Position numbers and translations under genes: made by a program. This document shows positions 7,560-16,068 of a stretch of 34,594 bases of DNA, in pieces. How positions within the stretch are numbered: the stretch's first letter is position 1; each line of letters opens with the position of its first letter. The notes beneath the pieces are model-generated. The model saw only the letters and a program-made list of their open reading frames with translations. It made no database searches and had not been told where the DNA came from. This DNA is from Armatimonadota bacterium. Its GTDB lineage: Bacteria; Armatimonadota; Armatimonadia; Armatimonadales; Capsulimonadaceae. The stretch is taken from positions 1 through 34,594 of the forward strand of contig JANXMY010000146.1 in the NCBI GenBank assembly GCA_025354405.1, given 5' to 3'.

Positions 7560-8651
7560 ATGCAGACACAGAATTTGCCGACAAGCGGGAGGACCGCAGA
7601 ACATACCAGCAATAATTTCGACTTTCTGCGATTTTTATTCGCGTCACTCGTAATCTTCTCCCACAGTTTCGTCCTCACCGGCAACGGAGGGGACCCACTG
7701 AGTCAGATGACAAGGGGGCAGACGTACCTAGGCGAGATTTCCGTGGATGGTTTTTTCGCAATCAGCGGTTTTTTGATCACTGCGAGCTGGCTGCGCGGCC
7801 GCAAAGTCTGGAGCTATTTTCAGAAAAGAGTCTTACGCATCTACCCGGGGTTTCTTGTTGCTTGCCTGATTTGCGCGTTCCTCGTGGGTCCGCTTGGAGC
7901 CGATAGTGCCGTGAGTTACTTTCGCGAATTCTCTGCGTTCAGTTTTATGCGCCATGCCCTGCTGCTGGGCAAGCTAGAATTGCCGCCGTCCTTCCTGCAT
8001 AACCCCATCCCTTATCAGGTAAACGGTTCACTGTGGACAATCAAAATCGAATTTGAGTGTTATATCCTCGTCGCGCTCCTAGGAATCGTTGGTGCATTCC
8101 AAAAGCGAATTGCAGCCCTGATACTGCTGGCAATTGGAAGCATCGCTTTTGGTGTTTATGCCATTCAGCCTTCAGCTATCAGTCACTTCCCAGAGACCGT
8201 GAGCCAGCATATGCGGTTCTTTAACTACTTCCTAGCAGGCATGGTCTGTTTCCTGTATCGCGATAGGATCGCCTACCATCCCCCGTTACTGGCTGGCGCG
8301 ATCCTGCTTCTTATTGTCGCGACCCTACTGAACAGGCTTCAAGTCATCATGGTGGTGCCTGTGGTGTATCTCTTGATGTACGCGGCCTTCAGTCACTCAA
8401 CGGTGATCAGCGGCTTTGGCCGGAAGCGCGACCTTTCCTACGGCTTGTACCTCTATGCCTGGCCTGTCCAGCAGCTGCTGGCCACGCACTTCCGGGGGGC
8501 ATTCGCCCCGTATTCGCTTTTTCTGACGGCTTTCCCGCTGACCCTGATCTGCGCCTGGGCAAGTTGGTGTTTTGTGGAGAAGCCCTGCTTGAGCCTCAAA
8601 CCGAAGCCGCAGAAGCAGGCTACCACCCCATCGTCCCCACATCGCCCTTGA
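7560..8651 (+). CDS. Acyltransferase-3 (OafA/YrhL-type) integral membrane protein
   Basis: The 363-residue protein starts at ATG 7560. Near its N-terminus it has NNFDFLRFLFASLVIFSHSF, the typical first helix (FDxLR...V...H) with the conserved histidine. VDGFFAISGFLI and FQKRVLRIYPGF follow, both classical acyltransferase-3 motifs. About ten hydrophobic segments cover the rest (LILLAIGSIAFGVYAI, LLAGAILLLIVATLL). These enzymes transfer acyl groups, usually acetyl, to sugars of exported polysaccharides or peptidoglycan. The acceptor is unknown here. The last 32 bases overlap the end of the convergent DUF427 gene. No clear Shine-Dalgarno sequence is visible before the ATG. Confidence 0.9.
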   Translation: MQTQNLPTSGRTAEHTSNNFDFLRFLFASLVIFSHSFVLTGNGGDPLSQMTRGQTYLGEISVDGFFAISGFLITASWLRGRKVWSYFQKRVLRIYPGFLVACLICAFLVGPLGADSAVSYFREFSAFSFMRHALLLGKLELPPSFLHNPIPYQVNGSLWTIKIEFECYILVALLGIVGAFQKRIAALILLAIGSIAFGVYAIQPSAISHFPETVSQHMRFFNYFLAGMVCFLYRDRIAYHPPLLAGAILLLIVATLLNRLQVIMVVPVVYLLMYAAFSHSTVISGFGRKRDLSYGLYLYAWPVQQLLATHFRGAFAPYSLFLTAFPLTLICAWASWCFVEKPCLSLKPKPQKQATTPSSPHRP

Positions 8652-9114
8652 ACGGCCCGACGATCTCCGACGTGATCCAGCCGCCGTAGAACTGGCCGGG
8701 CTGGGGCGTGACACGCTCGCCGCCGACGAAGCAGGCATCCATCCGTCCAGGATAAAACGCGACGTAGTTTCGGAGTGCCTCGAAACCCGGAGTTGGGTCG
8801 GAGTAGAACCAGGCGGCGTTTTCGGCCCGTTTATCCCCAACAGCAACCGTGTAGTACCCAGCCATACCTTTCCACTCGCAGTAGGATTCGCCAGGGGCCG
8901 CAAGCAGATATTCGCGCAAAATATCTTCCGGCGGGACATAATACACGGGGGGATGGCTGGTTTCGAGGACACGCTTCGCCCGAGAGGTATCGGCGATGGT
9001 CACGCCGCCGAAGAGGATTTGGACACGCTTCTTGGCGTCTTCCAGGCGCGGCGGGCGCGGATAATCCCAGACGGATTCCTGGCCGGGAGCAGGCTCGATG
9101 CGACGGGTATTCAT
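8620..9114 (-). CDS. DUF427 family protein
   Basis: From ATG 9114 the protein has 164 residues. A GTG at 9153 in the same frame is an alternative start, but the conserved family beginning (PGQESVWDYPRPPR) follows the ATG closely. Family features include TSRAKRVLETSHPPVYYVPPEDI, CEWKGMAGYYTV and AWFYSDPTPGF, all typical of DUF427. The biochemical function is not established. It lies 42 bases after copA on the same strand, so it may be co-transcribed with the copper genes, perhaps only by readthrough. Its 3' end overlaps the convergent acyltransferase gene by 32 bases. Confidence 0.85.
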   Translation of the reverse strand: MNTRRIEPAPGQESVWDYPRPPRLEDAKKRVQILFGGVTIADTSRAKRVLETSHPPVYYVPPEDILREYLLAAPGESYCEWKGMAGYYTVAVGDKRAENAAWFYSDPTPGFEALRNYVAFYPGRMDACFVGGERVTPQPGQFYGGWITSEIVGPFKGDVGTMGW

Positions 9115-9156
9115 GGCAGAAAAACACGTCTGGACCAAACGTGGTTCCCGCACGAA

Positions 9157-11352
9157 TCAGCTAAGTTTCGCGGACTTCAGACGCAGGGAGTTCGTGACCA
9201 CTGAGACGCTGGAGAAGGCCATCGCCAGCGCGGCCAGCATGGGATTGAGCAGCCCGAAGGCCGCCAGTGGAATACCGATGACATTGAAGAGAAATGCCCA
9301 GAATAGGTTCTGATGGATAATCTTCAGCGTACGGCGCGAAAGCAGAATAGCGTCGGCGACACCGTTTAAATCCGCTCTGAGCAAAGTCACATCGGCGGCT
9401 TCCATCGCCACATCCGATGCCCGGCCCATCGCGACGCCCAGGTCGGCTTGAGCCAATGCGGGGGCGTCGTTGACTCCGTCGCCGACCATCGCCACAGCCC
9501 CGCCTCTTTGCCAGGCTTGAATTGCGGCGGCTTTTTCGCCGGGCTTGACTCCCGCCTGGACATCTTCAATGCCGACGGTTCGGGCGACAGCCTCCGCCAC
9601 GCGCCGGGCATCGCCGGTAAGCAGGGCCACATCCATGCCCATTTTCCGCAGGCGATCCACAGCGGCTCCGGCTCCCGGACGCAGCGTGTCAGCGACTGCC
9701 AGCACCCCGACAATGGTGCTGTCTACGGCCACCAGCATCGCGGTCTTTCCCTCGGTTTCCAGCCGGGTGATATGTGCGTATGCGGTCTCGGAAATCGTGA
9801 TCTTGGAGTTTAGCAGAAGCGTGGTTGTACCGACCAGTATCCGCCGCCCCTCGACCACCGCCTCCACTCCCCCGCCGGCATGACTGTGAAAGCTGTCAGG
9901 AGTTCCAGCGAGACCTTCACGGTCGGCTGCCGCAGCGATCGCCTGCCCCAGAGGATGCTCCGAGCCGCGCTCCGCCGCTGCCGCCAGGCGCAGCACAGTA
10001 TCTCGGTCCAGGCTGCCCAGCGGCACGACATCGGTCAGAGCAGGGCGGCCTTCGGTCAATGTTCCCGTTTTGTCGAACACAATGCGCGTGATCTTGTGTG
10101 CCCTCTCCAGCGCTTCCCCATTCTTAATTAAAATGCCCAGACCGGCCCCGCGCCCGACCCCGACCATGATCGCCGTCGGTGTCGCCAGCCCCAGCGCACA
10201 TGGGCAGGCAATAACCAGCACCGCAACCGCCGGAGTAAGGGCGGCGACTAGGCTTGCATGCAAAGCAAAGTACCAGACAAGAAATGTCAGCAGGGCGACA
10301 CCCAGCACGGCGGGAACGAAGAAGGCGGAGATCGTGTCCGCGAGCTTCTGCACCGGAGCCTTGCTGCCCTGGGCCTCCTCGACCAGCCGGACCATCGACG
10401 CCAGCATCGTCTGGTCGCCGCTGGCCGTGACCCGGTACACGAGCGTGCCGCTGCCATTGAGCGTACCGCCGATCACCTTGTCCCCCGCAGCCTTCTCAAC
10501 AGGAAGACTCTCGCCCGTCAGCAGGGCCTCATCGACCGCCGAGGCACCGTCCGTGACGATACCATCCGCGGCCACCTTCTCGCCCGGCCGTACCCGAAGC
10601 AGGTCTCCCGGATTCAGGCTGTCCAGAGGGACATCTATTTCGCCCCCGTTCTCGGTGACCAGTCTCGCAGTTTTGGGCGATAGGGCAATCAAAGACTGGA
10701 TGGTGTCCGACGCCCGCCGCTTCGCCCGCGCTTCCAGCCAGCGCCCCAGCAGAATCAGCGTGACAATCGTCGCCGCTGTCTCAAAGTAGACCTGCGGATG
10801 CCGGTCCCAGAGGAGTTCCGCCAGGCTGAAGAAGAAAGAGATTCCGGTGCCCAGGGCGACCAGCGTGTCCATCGTCGCCGCCCCGCCGTGCCGCAGTGCG
10901 CTCCAGGCCCCTTCGAAGAACTGACGTCCAAAGCCGAACACGACGAGTGCGCTCAGGGCAGCAAGAATCCAATCCACCCAGGAGGGCCGCATCATCCAGG
11001 CCATCGAAAGGGTCAGCACCGGAAGGGTCAGCACGGCCGCACCAATCAGATTGAGCAAGGCAAAGTCGGGTCCGGACTTCCCCTCCACTGGCCGTATTTT
11101 CGGAGCCGGCGTGGCTCCATAGCCCGCTTTCTCGACGGCGGCGATTAAGACTGGAGGGGCGGCGAGCGCTGGATCGAAGACCACACGGGCGCGGTTCGTC
11201 GCCAAGTTTACGCTGGCATCGGAGACCCCCACGACTTTTTTTAGGGACCGCTCAATTCGGGACACGCAGGATGCACAGTGCATCCCCTGCAGGTCCAGGA
11301 TGGTAGTTTCGAGGGCGCTCGCCTGCGTTTGCGGCAGTGTTTCTGTGGGCAT
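9157..11352 (-). CDS. copA: Copper-exporting P1B-type ATPase
   Basis: The 731-residue protein has one N-terminal heavy-metal-associated domain with GMHCASC at 23-29. The P1B transport signature CPC is at 383-385 ([14 protein letters not shown]), TGES at 279-282 is the actuator loop, and DKTGT at 427-431 holds the phosphorylated aspartate. EHPLGQ (P1B HP motif) and [10 protein letters not shown] (hinge) follow, so all catalytic elements are intact. It should pump Cu(I) out of the cytoplasm using ATP. The gene is third in a minus-strand unit behind csoR and copZ, 44 bases after copZ, under the CsoR operator at 11953-11971. Length is normal for a single-HMA CopA. Confidence 0.96.
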   Translation of the reverse strand: MPTETLPQTQASALETTILDLQGMHCASCVSRIERSLKKVVGVSDASVNLATNRARVVFDPALAAPPVLIAAVEKAGYGATPAPKIRPVEGKSGPDFALLNLIGAAVLTLPVLTLSMAWMMRPSWVDWILAALSALVVFGFGRQFFEGAWSALRHGGAATMDTLVALGTGISFFFSLAELLWDRHPQVYFETAATIVTLILLGRWLEARAKRRASDTIQSLIALSPKTARLVTENGGEIDVPLDSLNPGDLLRVRPGEKVAADGIVTDGASAVDEALLTGESLPVEKAAGDKVIGGTLNGSGTLVYRVTASGDQTMLASMVRLVEEAQGSKAPVQKLADTISAFFVPAVLGVALLTFLVWYFALHASLVAALTPAVAVLVIACPCALGLATPTAIMVGVGRGAGLGILIKNGEALERAHKITRIVFDKTGTLTEGRPALTDVVPLGSLDRDTVLRLAAAAERGSEHPLGQAIAAAADREGLAGTPDSFHSHAGGGVEAVVEGRRILVGTTTLLLNSKITISETAYAHITRLETEGKTAMLVAVDSTIVGVLAVADTLRPGAGAAVDRLRKMGMDVALLTGDARRVAEAVARTVGIEDVQAGVKPGEKAAAIQAWQRGGAVAMVGDGVNDAPALAQADLGVAMGRASDVAMEAADVTLLRADLNGVADAILLSRRTLKIIHQNLFWAFLFNVIGIPLAAFGLLNPMLAALAMAFSSVSVVTNSLRLKSAKLS

Positions 11353-11375
11353 CGTACTGACTTTCCTCGATGAGA

Positions 11376-11407
11376 CTCGCGAATTAGGCTCGCGAATTAG
11401 GCTCGCG
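11376..11407 (-). repeat. 13-bp tandem duplication at the copZ stop codon
   Basis: The unit CTCGCGAATTAGG (plus strand) occurs at 11376-11388 and again at 11389-11401, followed by a partial third copy CTCGCG. The unit carries the TAA stop of copZ, so the stop and its surroundings are duplicated. It lies in the copZ-copA gap. Confidence 0.8.
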
Positions 11408-11612
11408 GGGCCGCTACATAACCTTCGTCGGCGACAGCTTCCAGCATCTGCGAGACCTGCACCGCGGCGGGATCGTAGACTACGATCGCCTCGTGGTCGC
11501 TTAAGCTGACGGCGGCGGACAATACGCCGCCCAGCCCCCTCAGGGCGCGGGTAACATGGCCCACACAGGCATCGCAGGACATTCCCTGCACATCGAGTAT
11601 TTGCGTCTGCAT
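11397..11612 (-). CDS. copZ: Heavy-metal-associated domain copper chaperone
   Basis: This 71-residue protein is a single HMA domain. [11 protein letters not shown] carries the CxxC metal-binding pair, followed by the beta-alpha-beta pattern ([19 protein letters not shown], then [12 protein letters not shown]). It should bind Cu(I) and hand it to the N-terminal domain of CopA. The gene lies 17 bases after csoR and 44 bases before copA on the same strand, an arrangement known from many copper operons. A tandem duplication covers its stop codon. Confidence 0.92.
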   Translation of the reverse strand: MQTQILDVQGMSCDACVGHVTRALRGLGGVLSAAVSLSDHEAIVVYDPAAVQVSQMLEAVADEGYVAAPRA

Positions 11613-11629
11613 TTTCGTATTCCCTTTGC

Positions 11630-11920
11630 CTATTTCAAAAAATTCGTCAGGACGATCCGAACTTCATCCAAAAGCTCTTCCCTGGCCATCGGCTTCGCGG
11701 CTTCGTGTTCCGTTCCCGTCCCATGCCCGAGGACGCAGGATTCCAGATGCGCACTCAGCAGCTTGACGCCCAGTGAGTCGAGGGCCGAGCGAGCAGCGGA
11801 GATCTGATGCAGAATATCCACGCAGTATTTATCTTCGTCGATCATCCGTCCGATCCCGGCAATCTGACCTGCCGCCCGGTTGACGCGTGTTTTCAGACCC
11901 CGCCGCATTTTGTCGTCCAT
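11630..11920 (-). CDS. csoR: CsoR-family copper-sensing repressor
   Basis: The 96-residue all-helical protein belongs to the CsoR/RcnR (DUF156) family. The Cu(I) ligands are C33 (DKYCVDI), H58 and C62 (SAHLESCV). Their spacing of 25 and 4 residues equals the Cys36-His61-Cys65 set of Mycobacterium tuberculosis Cso[17 protein letters not shown] is the usual N-terminal helix. A GAGG motif lies at good distance before the ATG. Copper binding should release it from the operator at 11953-11971, derepressing itself, copZ and copA. The C-terminus is slightly extended but not unusual. Confidence 0.94.
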   Translation of the reverse strand: MDDKMRRGLKTRVNRAAGQIAGIGRMIDEDKYCVDILHQISAARSALDSLGVKLLSAHLESCVLGHGTGTEHEAAKPMAREELLDEVRIVLTNFLK

Positions 11921-11952
11921 CCCAACCTCACTCCCACTCAGCCCGTTTCTAT

Positions 11953-11971
11953 TATACCCCGCCGGGGTATA
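11953..11971. promoter_or_regulatory. CsoR operator
   Basis: TATACCCC-GCC-GGGGTATA is a perfect inverted repeat of two 8-base arms around three bases, the standard CsoR-type G-tract palindrome. On the minus strand TATAAT (11951-11956) overlaps its edge as the likely csoR -10, and the palindrome fills the spacer. The expected -35 is weak. The site lies between csoR and the divergent zinc-finger gene, so it may act on both sides. Confidence 0.85.
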
Positions 11972-12015
11972 CCTCTAACATTCAAGTACCATTTACGAAA
12001 AGAAGGAGCAAGATC

Positions 12016-12276
12016 ATGGCAGTGAAATGCACGCATCTCGGTTCGATCAAAGAGGTCACACCGCACACGCCGGAAGGGTGCGAGGAATGTCTGGCGGAGG
12101 GCACTCCCTGGGTGCAGCTCCGGCTCTGCCTGGAGTGCGGACATGTGGGATGCTGCGATTCGTCGATCGGCAAACATGCGACGAAACACTTTGGAGCGAC
12201 AAAACATCCCGTGATGCAGTCGTTCACGCCGGGTGAGTCCTGGCGCTGGTGCTATATCGACAAGATGGAAGTCTAA
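12016..12276 (+). CDS. UBP-type zinc finger (zf-UBP) protein
   Basis: The 86-residue protein starts at ATG 12016 behind AGAAGGAG. It is essentially one zf-UBP domain: CTHLGSI, GCEECL, LRLCLECGHVGCCDSS, then KHATKHFGATKHPVM and WCYID. The cysteines and histidines form the cross-braced zinc-binding pattern of the ubiquitin-binding ZnF-UBP fold. Bacterial copies often accompany antiporters or oxidoreductases and have no known ubiquitin role. Here it is followed within 20 bases by a Na+/H+ antiporter. This suggests an operon and a functional link, for example as an attached regulatory domain of the transporter. Expression may share the CsoR operator. Confidence 0.88.
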   Translation: MAVKCTHLGSIKEVTPHTPEGCEECLAEGTPWVQLRLCLECGHVGCCDSSIGKHATKHFGATKHPVMQSFTPGESWRWCYIDKMEV

Positions 12277-12295
12277 GGAGCGAAGCGGAGAGAAT

Positions 12296-13888
12296 TTGCA
12301 CGAAGTCGAAATTATTGTTGGGCTGCTGGCGGCAGTCGTCGTTCTGGTCATGCTGGCACGGCGGCTCGGTATCCCCTACCCGATTCCGCTGGTGCTGGGT
12401 GGCCTGGCACTTGGTTTCGTGCCAGGCCTGCCGCCAGTCGCGATGCCGCCAGAGCTGGTCCTGCTGGTGTTTCTGCCGCCACTGCTTTATTCCGAGGCGC
12501 TGACGCTTTCCTGGCGGGACATCAAAACTAACCTGCGCCCGATTGGCCTGCTTTCGATCGGGCTGGTCGCCGTGACGACTGTGCTGGTAGCAGTGACGGC
12601 GCATGCCGTTGTTCCAGCGCTTCCCTGGGCGGCGGCGTTCGTGCTGGGGGCCATCGTCGCCCCGACCGATGAGGTGGCCGTGGCAGCGATCGCAGAGCAG
12701 CTTCCCATCCCCCATCGCCTGCTGGTGATCATTGAGGCGGAAAGCCTGGTCAACGATGCCATTTCCCTGGTTCTGTACCGCCTGGCGGCGACGGCAGTCA
12801 TCGCCGGTACATTTTCCTGGCTCTCAGGCGGCATTCAGTTTCTGCTGGCAAGCTTTGGCGGCGTCGTCATCGGCCTCGTCGTAGGGGCCAGTATCAGCTG
12901 GGGCCGCCGCCGCCTGACACCGGATCCGCTGGTCGAGAGTACGATCTCACTTCTCACGCCTTTCGTGGCTTATCTGCCCGCCGAGGCACTGCATGTTTCC
13001 GGAGTACTGGCGGTGGTGACGACCGGCCTCTATCTGGGCCGTCAGGTGCCGCGCTTTGTGACTTCCGCCACCCGCCTGCAGACTGCGGGGATGTGGCGGA
13101 TGATTGACTTTCTCCTCAACAGCCTGCTCTTTATCCTGCTCGGCCTGCAGCTTCATCCAATCCTGAACCGGCTGACAGGCCGCCCTCAGTCGACGCTGAT
13201 CCTCGACGCCGCGATCATCAGCCTGTGCGTGATCGTCACGCGGATCATCTGGGTGGCGGCGGAAAGTACCCTGCCGGTTCTGCTGAGCCGAAAGGGACAG
13301 AGGACGATTCCCCCCTGGCAGCAGGCTTCGGTCATCGGCTGGACCGGTATTCGGGGCGGCATCTCACTGGCCGCGGCCCTAGCAATTCCGCTGCTGACCG
13401 ATCGGGGCACACCCTTTCCACAGCGAGATATGCTGATCTTCCTGACCTTCACCGTGATACTCTCTACACTTGTTCTGCAGGGCCTCAGCCTTCCCGTGTT
13501 GATCAAAAAACTGGACATGAAAGAGGATAAAGGGGTGACGCATGAGGAGACCAGCGCTCGTCTCCAGACCTCTCAAGCAGGTCTGGCCCGGCTCGAGGAG
13601 ATCGCAAAGTCGGAGACATTGCCGGAGGAAATTGTGGCGGACCTGCGCGAACATTTGACGAACCGAACGGAGCGATTCGGGGCACGAACCCAGGGCAGTG
13701 CCGATGCATCCTATGAGACGCGTGCCGCAGTCTACCGTCGCCTGCGCCGTGAAGTGGTGGACGCCGAGCGGCGAACAGTAGTCAGTCTGCGCGATCAGTC
13801 AGCAATCAGCGACGATCTGATGCAGCGCCTGCAGCGAACACTCGACCTGGAGGAGCAGCGATTGGAGACTGAAGAGGACGACCTTTAG
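12296..13888 (+). CDS. CPA1-type Na+/H+ antiporter
   Basis: The 530-residue protein starts at TTG 12296, preceded by GCGGAGAG at the right distance. About twelve hydrophobic helices fill residues 1-410. Key CPA1 motifs are APTDEVAV (122-129, usually APTDPVAV), EAESLVNDAIS (147-157, with the paired N-D) and WTGIRGGISLAAALAIP near residue 350. The C-terminal 120 residues are soluble and charged, typical of NhaP-like transporters with a regulatory tail. It should exchange Na+ or K+ for protons. The proline-to-glutamate change in the TDP motif is uncommon and may alter ion choice. It forms a likely operon with the preceding zf-UBP gene. Confidence 0.9.
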   Translation: MHEVEIIVGLLAAVVVLVMLARRLGIPYPIPLVLGGLALGFVPGLPPVAMPPELVLLVFLPPLLYSEALTLSWRDIKTNLRPIGLLSIGLVAVTTVLVAVTAHAVVPALPWAAAFVLGAIVAPTDEVAVAAIAEQLPIPHRLLVIIEAESLVNDAISLVLYRLAATAVIAGTFSWLSGGIQFLLASFGGVVIGLVVGASISWGRRRLTPDPLVESTISLLTPFVAYLPAEALHVSGVLAVVTTGLYLGRQVPRFVTSATRLQTAGMWRMIDFLLNSLLFILLGLQLHPILNRLTGRPQSTLILDAAIISLCVIVTRIIWVAAESTLPVLLSRKGQRTIPPWQQASVIGWTGIRGGISLAAALAIPLLTDRGTPFPQRDMLIFLTFTVILSTLVLQGLSLPVLIKKLDMKEDKGVTHEETSARLQTSQAGLARLEEIAKSETLPEEIVADLREHLTNRTERFGARTQGSADASYETRAAVYRRLRREVVDAERRTVVSLRDQSAISDDLMQRLQRTLDLEEQRLETEEDDL

Positions 13889-13911
13889 GACGACCTTTAG
13901 GACGACCTTAG
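13877..13911 (+). repeat. 12-bp tandem repeat over the antiporter stop codon
   Basis: GACGACCTTTAG is present at 13877-13888 and 13889-13900, with a third copy lacking one T at 13901-13911. The unit encodes DDL plus the stop, so the stop codon is repeated in frame. It directly precedes the palindromic element at 13918. Confidence 0.85.
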
Positions 13912-13917
13912 GAGGGA

Positions 13918-14053
13918 CGAGTGGTTAAAAACCACTCGCTAGGTAAGGCACCCTCCGGGTGTGAAGAAAGCAGACCAATTACCTGCTCTGTTTCCGAGTC
14001 CAAATCCGTCGTCCGAAGGACGCTTTACCTAGCGAGTGGTTTTCAACCACTCG
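13918..14053. repeat. MITE-like hairpin element with 29-bp terminal inverted repeats (family 1)
   Basis: The 29-base left end (13918-13946) starts CGAGTGGTT and is repeated inverted at 14025-14053 with one mismatch. Each end is itself a palindrome (CGAGTGGTT-aaaaa... read against AACCACTCG). Inside lie the hairpins CACCC-TCC-GGGTG (13949-13961), AGCAG/CTGCT (13969-13987) and CGTCC-GAA-GGACG (14010-14022). No open frame of note and no clear target-site duplication was seen. It sits between the convergent antiporter and rsmA genes, five bases from the rsmA stop, and could also stop transcription from both sides. Confidence 0.8.
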
Positions 14054-14058
14054 TTCAA

Positions 14059-14943
14059 TCACTCGCGAGACTGCGAAGCAGCTTCCGGCAGCACGGCCAG
14101 ACGCGCGAACTCTTCCAGAGTCAGTGTTTCCCCGCGCCGGCCGGGGTCAATTGCAGCATTCTCCAGCGCGGAGGCGGCCTGTTCGCGGGTCCAGTCCAGT
14201 GCTGGGTCGCCGCTGAGGGCATTCAGGAGGGCTTTGCGGCGCTGGCCGAACGCAGCGCGAACAACGGCGAAAAACAGGGTTTCGTCGGCGACGGAAACGA
14301 TCGGGGTGAGATGCGGAGTCAGCCGGACGATCGCGCTGTCTACATCGGGGGCGGGAAAGAAGACGCGGCGGGAAACGATGCCAACGGTCTCCACTTTGGA
14401 GTGGAACTGAGCAAACACCGACAGCGCCCCGTAATCAGAGGTCCCCGCTTTCGCGGCAAGCCGCATAGCGACCTCTTTTTGCACCAGCAGAACGATACAG
14501 ACTAGGCGGTTTCGCTGTTCCAGCAGCGCGGCCAGCAGCGGGGTTGTGATATTGTAAGGAATATTCGCGATCGCCCGCACGGGAGCGTCGCCGAACTGCT
14601 GAGTCAAAAACGCGGGCCAGTCCAGCGCCATTGCATCGCCGGGAACGACTGTTACCTGCGCCAGCGGACCCACTGTCTCCTCCAGAGCGGGAAGCAGGTC
14701 CGTATCAATCTCCAGGGCGGCGACGCGGCCCGTTGGGGTTACGGCCTCCGCCAGGGCGGCGGTCAGGACCCCCAGCCCGGCCCCGATCTCCAGCACACAA
14801 TCCCCCGGCTGCACCTGACCGGCAGCGACGATCTTTGCCAGTGTGTTGCCGTCCACTAGGAAGTTTTGGCCGAAGCGGCGGCGAGGGCGCAGGTCGTGGC
14901 GTTTCAGAAGCGCGGAGACGGCGGCGGGGCTGGAAAGGTTCAT
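14059..14943 (-). CDS. rsmA: 16S rRNA (adenine1518-N6/adenine1519-N6)-dimethyltransferase
   Basis: From ATG 14943 the protein has 294 residues. Upstream in-frame codons run through the terminator hairpin, so this start is preferred. RRRFGQNFLVD is the typical KsgA/RsmA N-terminus, LEIGAGLGVLT (51-61) is SAM motif I, and NIPYN (127-131) is the catalytic motif IV. FFPAPDVDSAIVRL and FGQRRKALLNAL are the expected C-terminal family segments. The enzyme dimethylates two adjacent adenines in helix 45 of 16S rRNA during late 30S assembly. It follows the 3D-domain gene on the same strand, resembling the Bacillus yabE-rnmV-ksgA order without rnmV. A terminator separates the two genes. Confidence 0.95.
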   Translation of the reverse strand: MNLSSPAAVSALLKRHDLRPRRRFGQNFLVDGNTLAKIVAAGQVQPGDCVLEIGAGLGVLTAALAEAVTPTGRVAALEIDTDLLPALEETVGPLAQVTVVPGDAMALDWPAFLTQQFGDAPVRAIANIPYNITTPLLAALLEQRNRLVCIVLLVQKEVAMRLAAKAGTSDYGALSVFAQFHSKVETVGIVSRRVFFPAPDVDSAIVRLTPHLTPIVSVADETLFFAVVRAAFGQRRKALLNALSGDPALDWTREQAASALENAAIDPGRRGETLTLEEFARLAVLPEAASQSRE

Positions 14944-14961
14944 AGGGAGAGTGTACCTCAC

Positions 14962-14993
14962 AAAAAAACGCCCCGGCACCTGCCGGGGCGTTT
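14962..14993 (-). terminator. Rho-independent terminator of the 3D-domain gene
   Basis: AAACGCCCCGGCA (14966-14978) pairs perfectly with 14981-14993. Read on the minus strand the hairpin is followed by a run of seven T, using the A-tract at 14962-14968. It lies just before the rsmA start and so separates the two minus-strand genes. Confidence 0.9.
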
Positions 14994-15014
14994 CGAACTG
15001 CATTTCTTAGGATT

Positions 15015-15938
15015 CTAGCGGGAAGAGGAAAGTACCCAGACCGTGACATGGCGGCGGCCTACATTGGAGGCCTCGCGGAATGTCGTATGGCCGAGGTCGA
15101 TTCGATTGCCCTTGATCGCGCCGCCGGTGTCTCCAGCCAGCGCATAGCCATAGCCTTCGATGTAGAGCTTAGAGCCGAGGCGGATGACGCGCGGGTCCAC
15201 AGCGACGACTCCGTACCCGGCATGCATGCCGTTCGCACACAGCCCCTGAGAGCTGCCTTCGTAGGGAGAGTAACCGGTGGCGACCATATGGTAGCAGCGC
15301 ATACGCTCATAGTTCCCAGAGCGGGACGGCAGGGCGCGTGCCTCGCGGACACGAATACCCGCCAGCGTTTCCTCGTCCTGCGGCTGGCGCGTGATACGGG
15401 TGGAAACGAGGTCACGTACCGTAGTTTTCCCGTTCACGACACCGGTGCGGTACGTGCGGGTCAGGATGCCGGCGGCGCCGTGATGGCCCTGCCGGATCTG
15501 GCCGGGAGCAGCCTCACGGCTCATTTTGAATACCGTCTTAAAGGGGATCGTCTGGGTCTCAGTCTGAGTCTCAAACCGGACACGCGTGACGATTATCTTC
15601 AGACCGGCGGAAATTGGGGTTTGGGGTTTGGGAACGATGCGGTCATCCCCGCCAACAGAGATCCCGGCGGCGGCAAGAGCCTCACCGACGGTCGCTTTGG
15701 CCGTGTCGAAAGAATGGGACGGGGCTTTTCCATCCACCACGGAGACCGTGAGGGTGTGAGTCAGCAGGGCATCAGAGAGTAATGTGGGGGATGCAGTCCC
15801 GACTCCTACGCCCAGGGTTCCGGCGTCGGAAGCTCCCGGCGCGGCCAGGGACATAAAGGGAAATGACAGGGCGGTCGCCGAGAAAAGGGTGGCGACGGAC
15901 AGGTAGCCAACGGTTCGAGCCGTGCTTGAGTTTCGCAA
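15015..15938 (-). CDS. YabE-like secreted cell-wall protein with DUF348, G5 and 3D domains
   Basis: The 307-residue protein begins with TTG after GAGGAGG. A signal segment (GYLSVATLFSATALSFPFMSLA) is followed by one DUF348-like region (about 55-110) and a G5-like region with TETQTIPFKTVFK. The C-terminal 3D domain, about 210-307, carries MVATGYSPYEGSS, then VAVDPRVIRLGSKLYIEGYG, ALAGDTGGAIKGNRIDL and RHVTVWVL. The aspartates fit the three-Asp pattern of the MltA-like/YuiC fold. It probably cleaves or remodels peptidoglycan. It lies beside rsmA like yabE in Bacillus. A strong promoter, a long structured leader and a strong terminator surround it. Confidence 0.9.
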   Translation of the reverse strand: MRNSSTARTVGYLSVATLFSATALSFPFMSLAAPGASDAGTLGVGVGTASPTLLSDALLTHTLTVSVVDGKAPSHSFDTAKATVGEALAAAGISVGGDDRIVPKPQTPISAGLKIIVTRVRFETQTETQTIPFKTVFKMSREAAPGQIRQGHHGAAGILTRTYRTGVVNGKTTVRDLVSTRITRQPQDEETLAGIRVREARALPSRSGNYERMRCYHMVATGYSPYEGSSQGLCANGMHAGYGVVAVDPRVIRLGSKLYIEGYGYALAGDTGGAIKGNRIDLGHTTFREASNVGRRHVTVWVLSSSR

Positions 15939-16061
15939 ATAGTTTCCTCCTCTAATTTTGGGCTGGACGCGCGAGGTGCTGCAAATCTTGAGGAGTTACA
16001 AATCTCGTCGCGCCGTGCCGGGACGCCTTGAGGCGAACCGACCATTACTGTTTTGGACAGA
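15939..16061 (-). ncRNA. Structured 5' leader of the 3D-domain gene (unassigned cis-element)
   Basis: About 125 bases separate the predicted transcription start from the TTG start codon. Read on the minus strand it contains a CGCCT-ca-AGGCG hairpin. A longer stem follows, in which GGCGCGACGAG pairs with CTCGCGCGTCC, ten pairs with two single-base bulges. GATTTG is repeated inside its loop. The leader ends with the GAGGAGG ribosome binding site. It does not match the conserved cores I remember for the ydaO (c-di-AMP) riboswitch or other known classes. Confidence 0.4.
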
Positions 16062-16068
16062 GTGACAT

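Noticed and set aside
15939-16061. ydaO-type c-di-AMP riboswitch
   Set aside because: The conserved core sequences I remember for that class are not present, so only an unassigned leader is reported.
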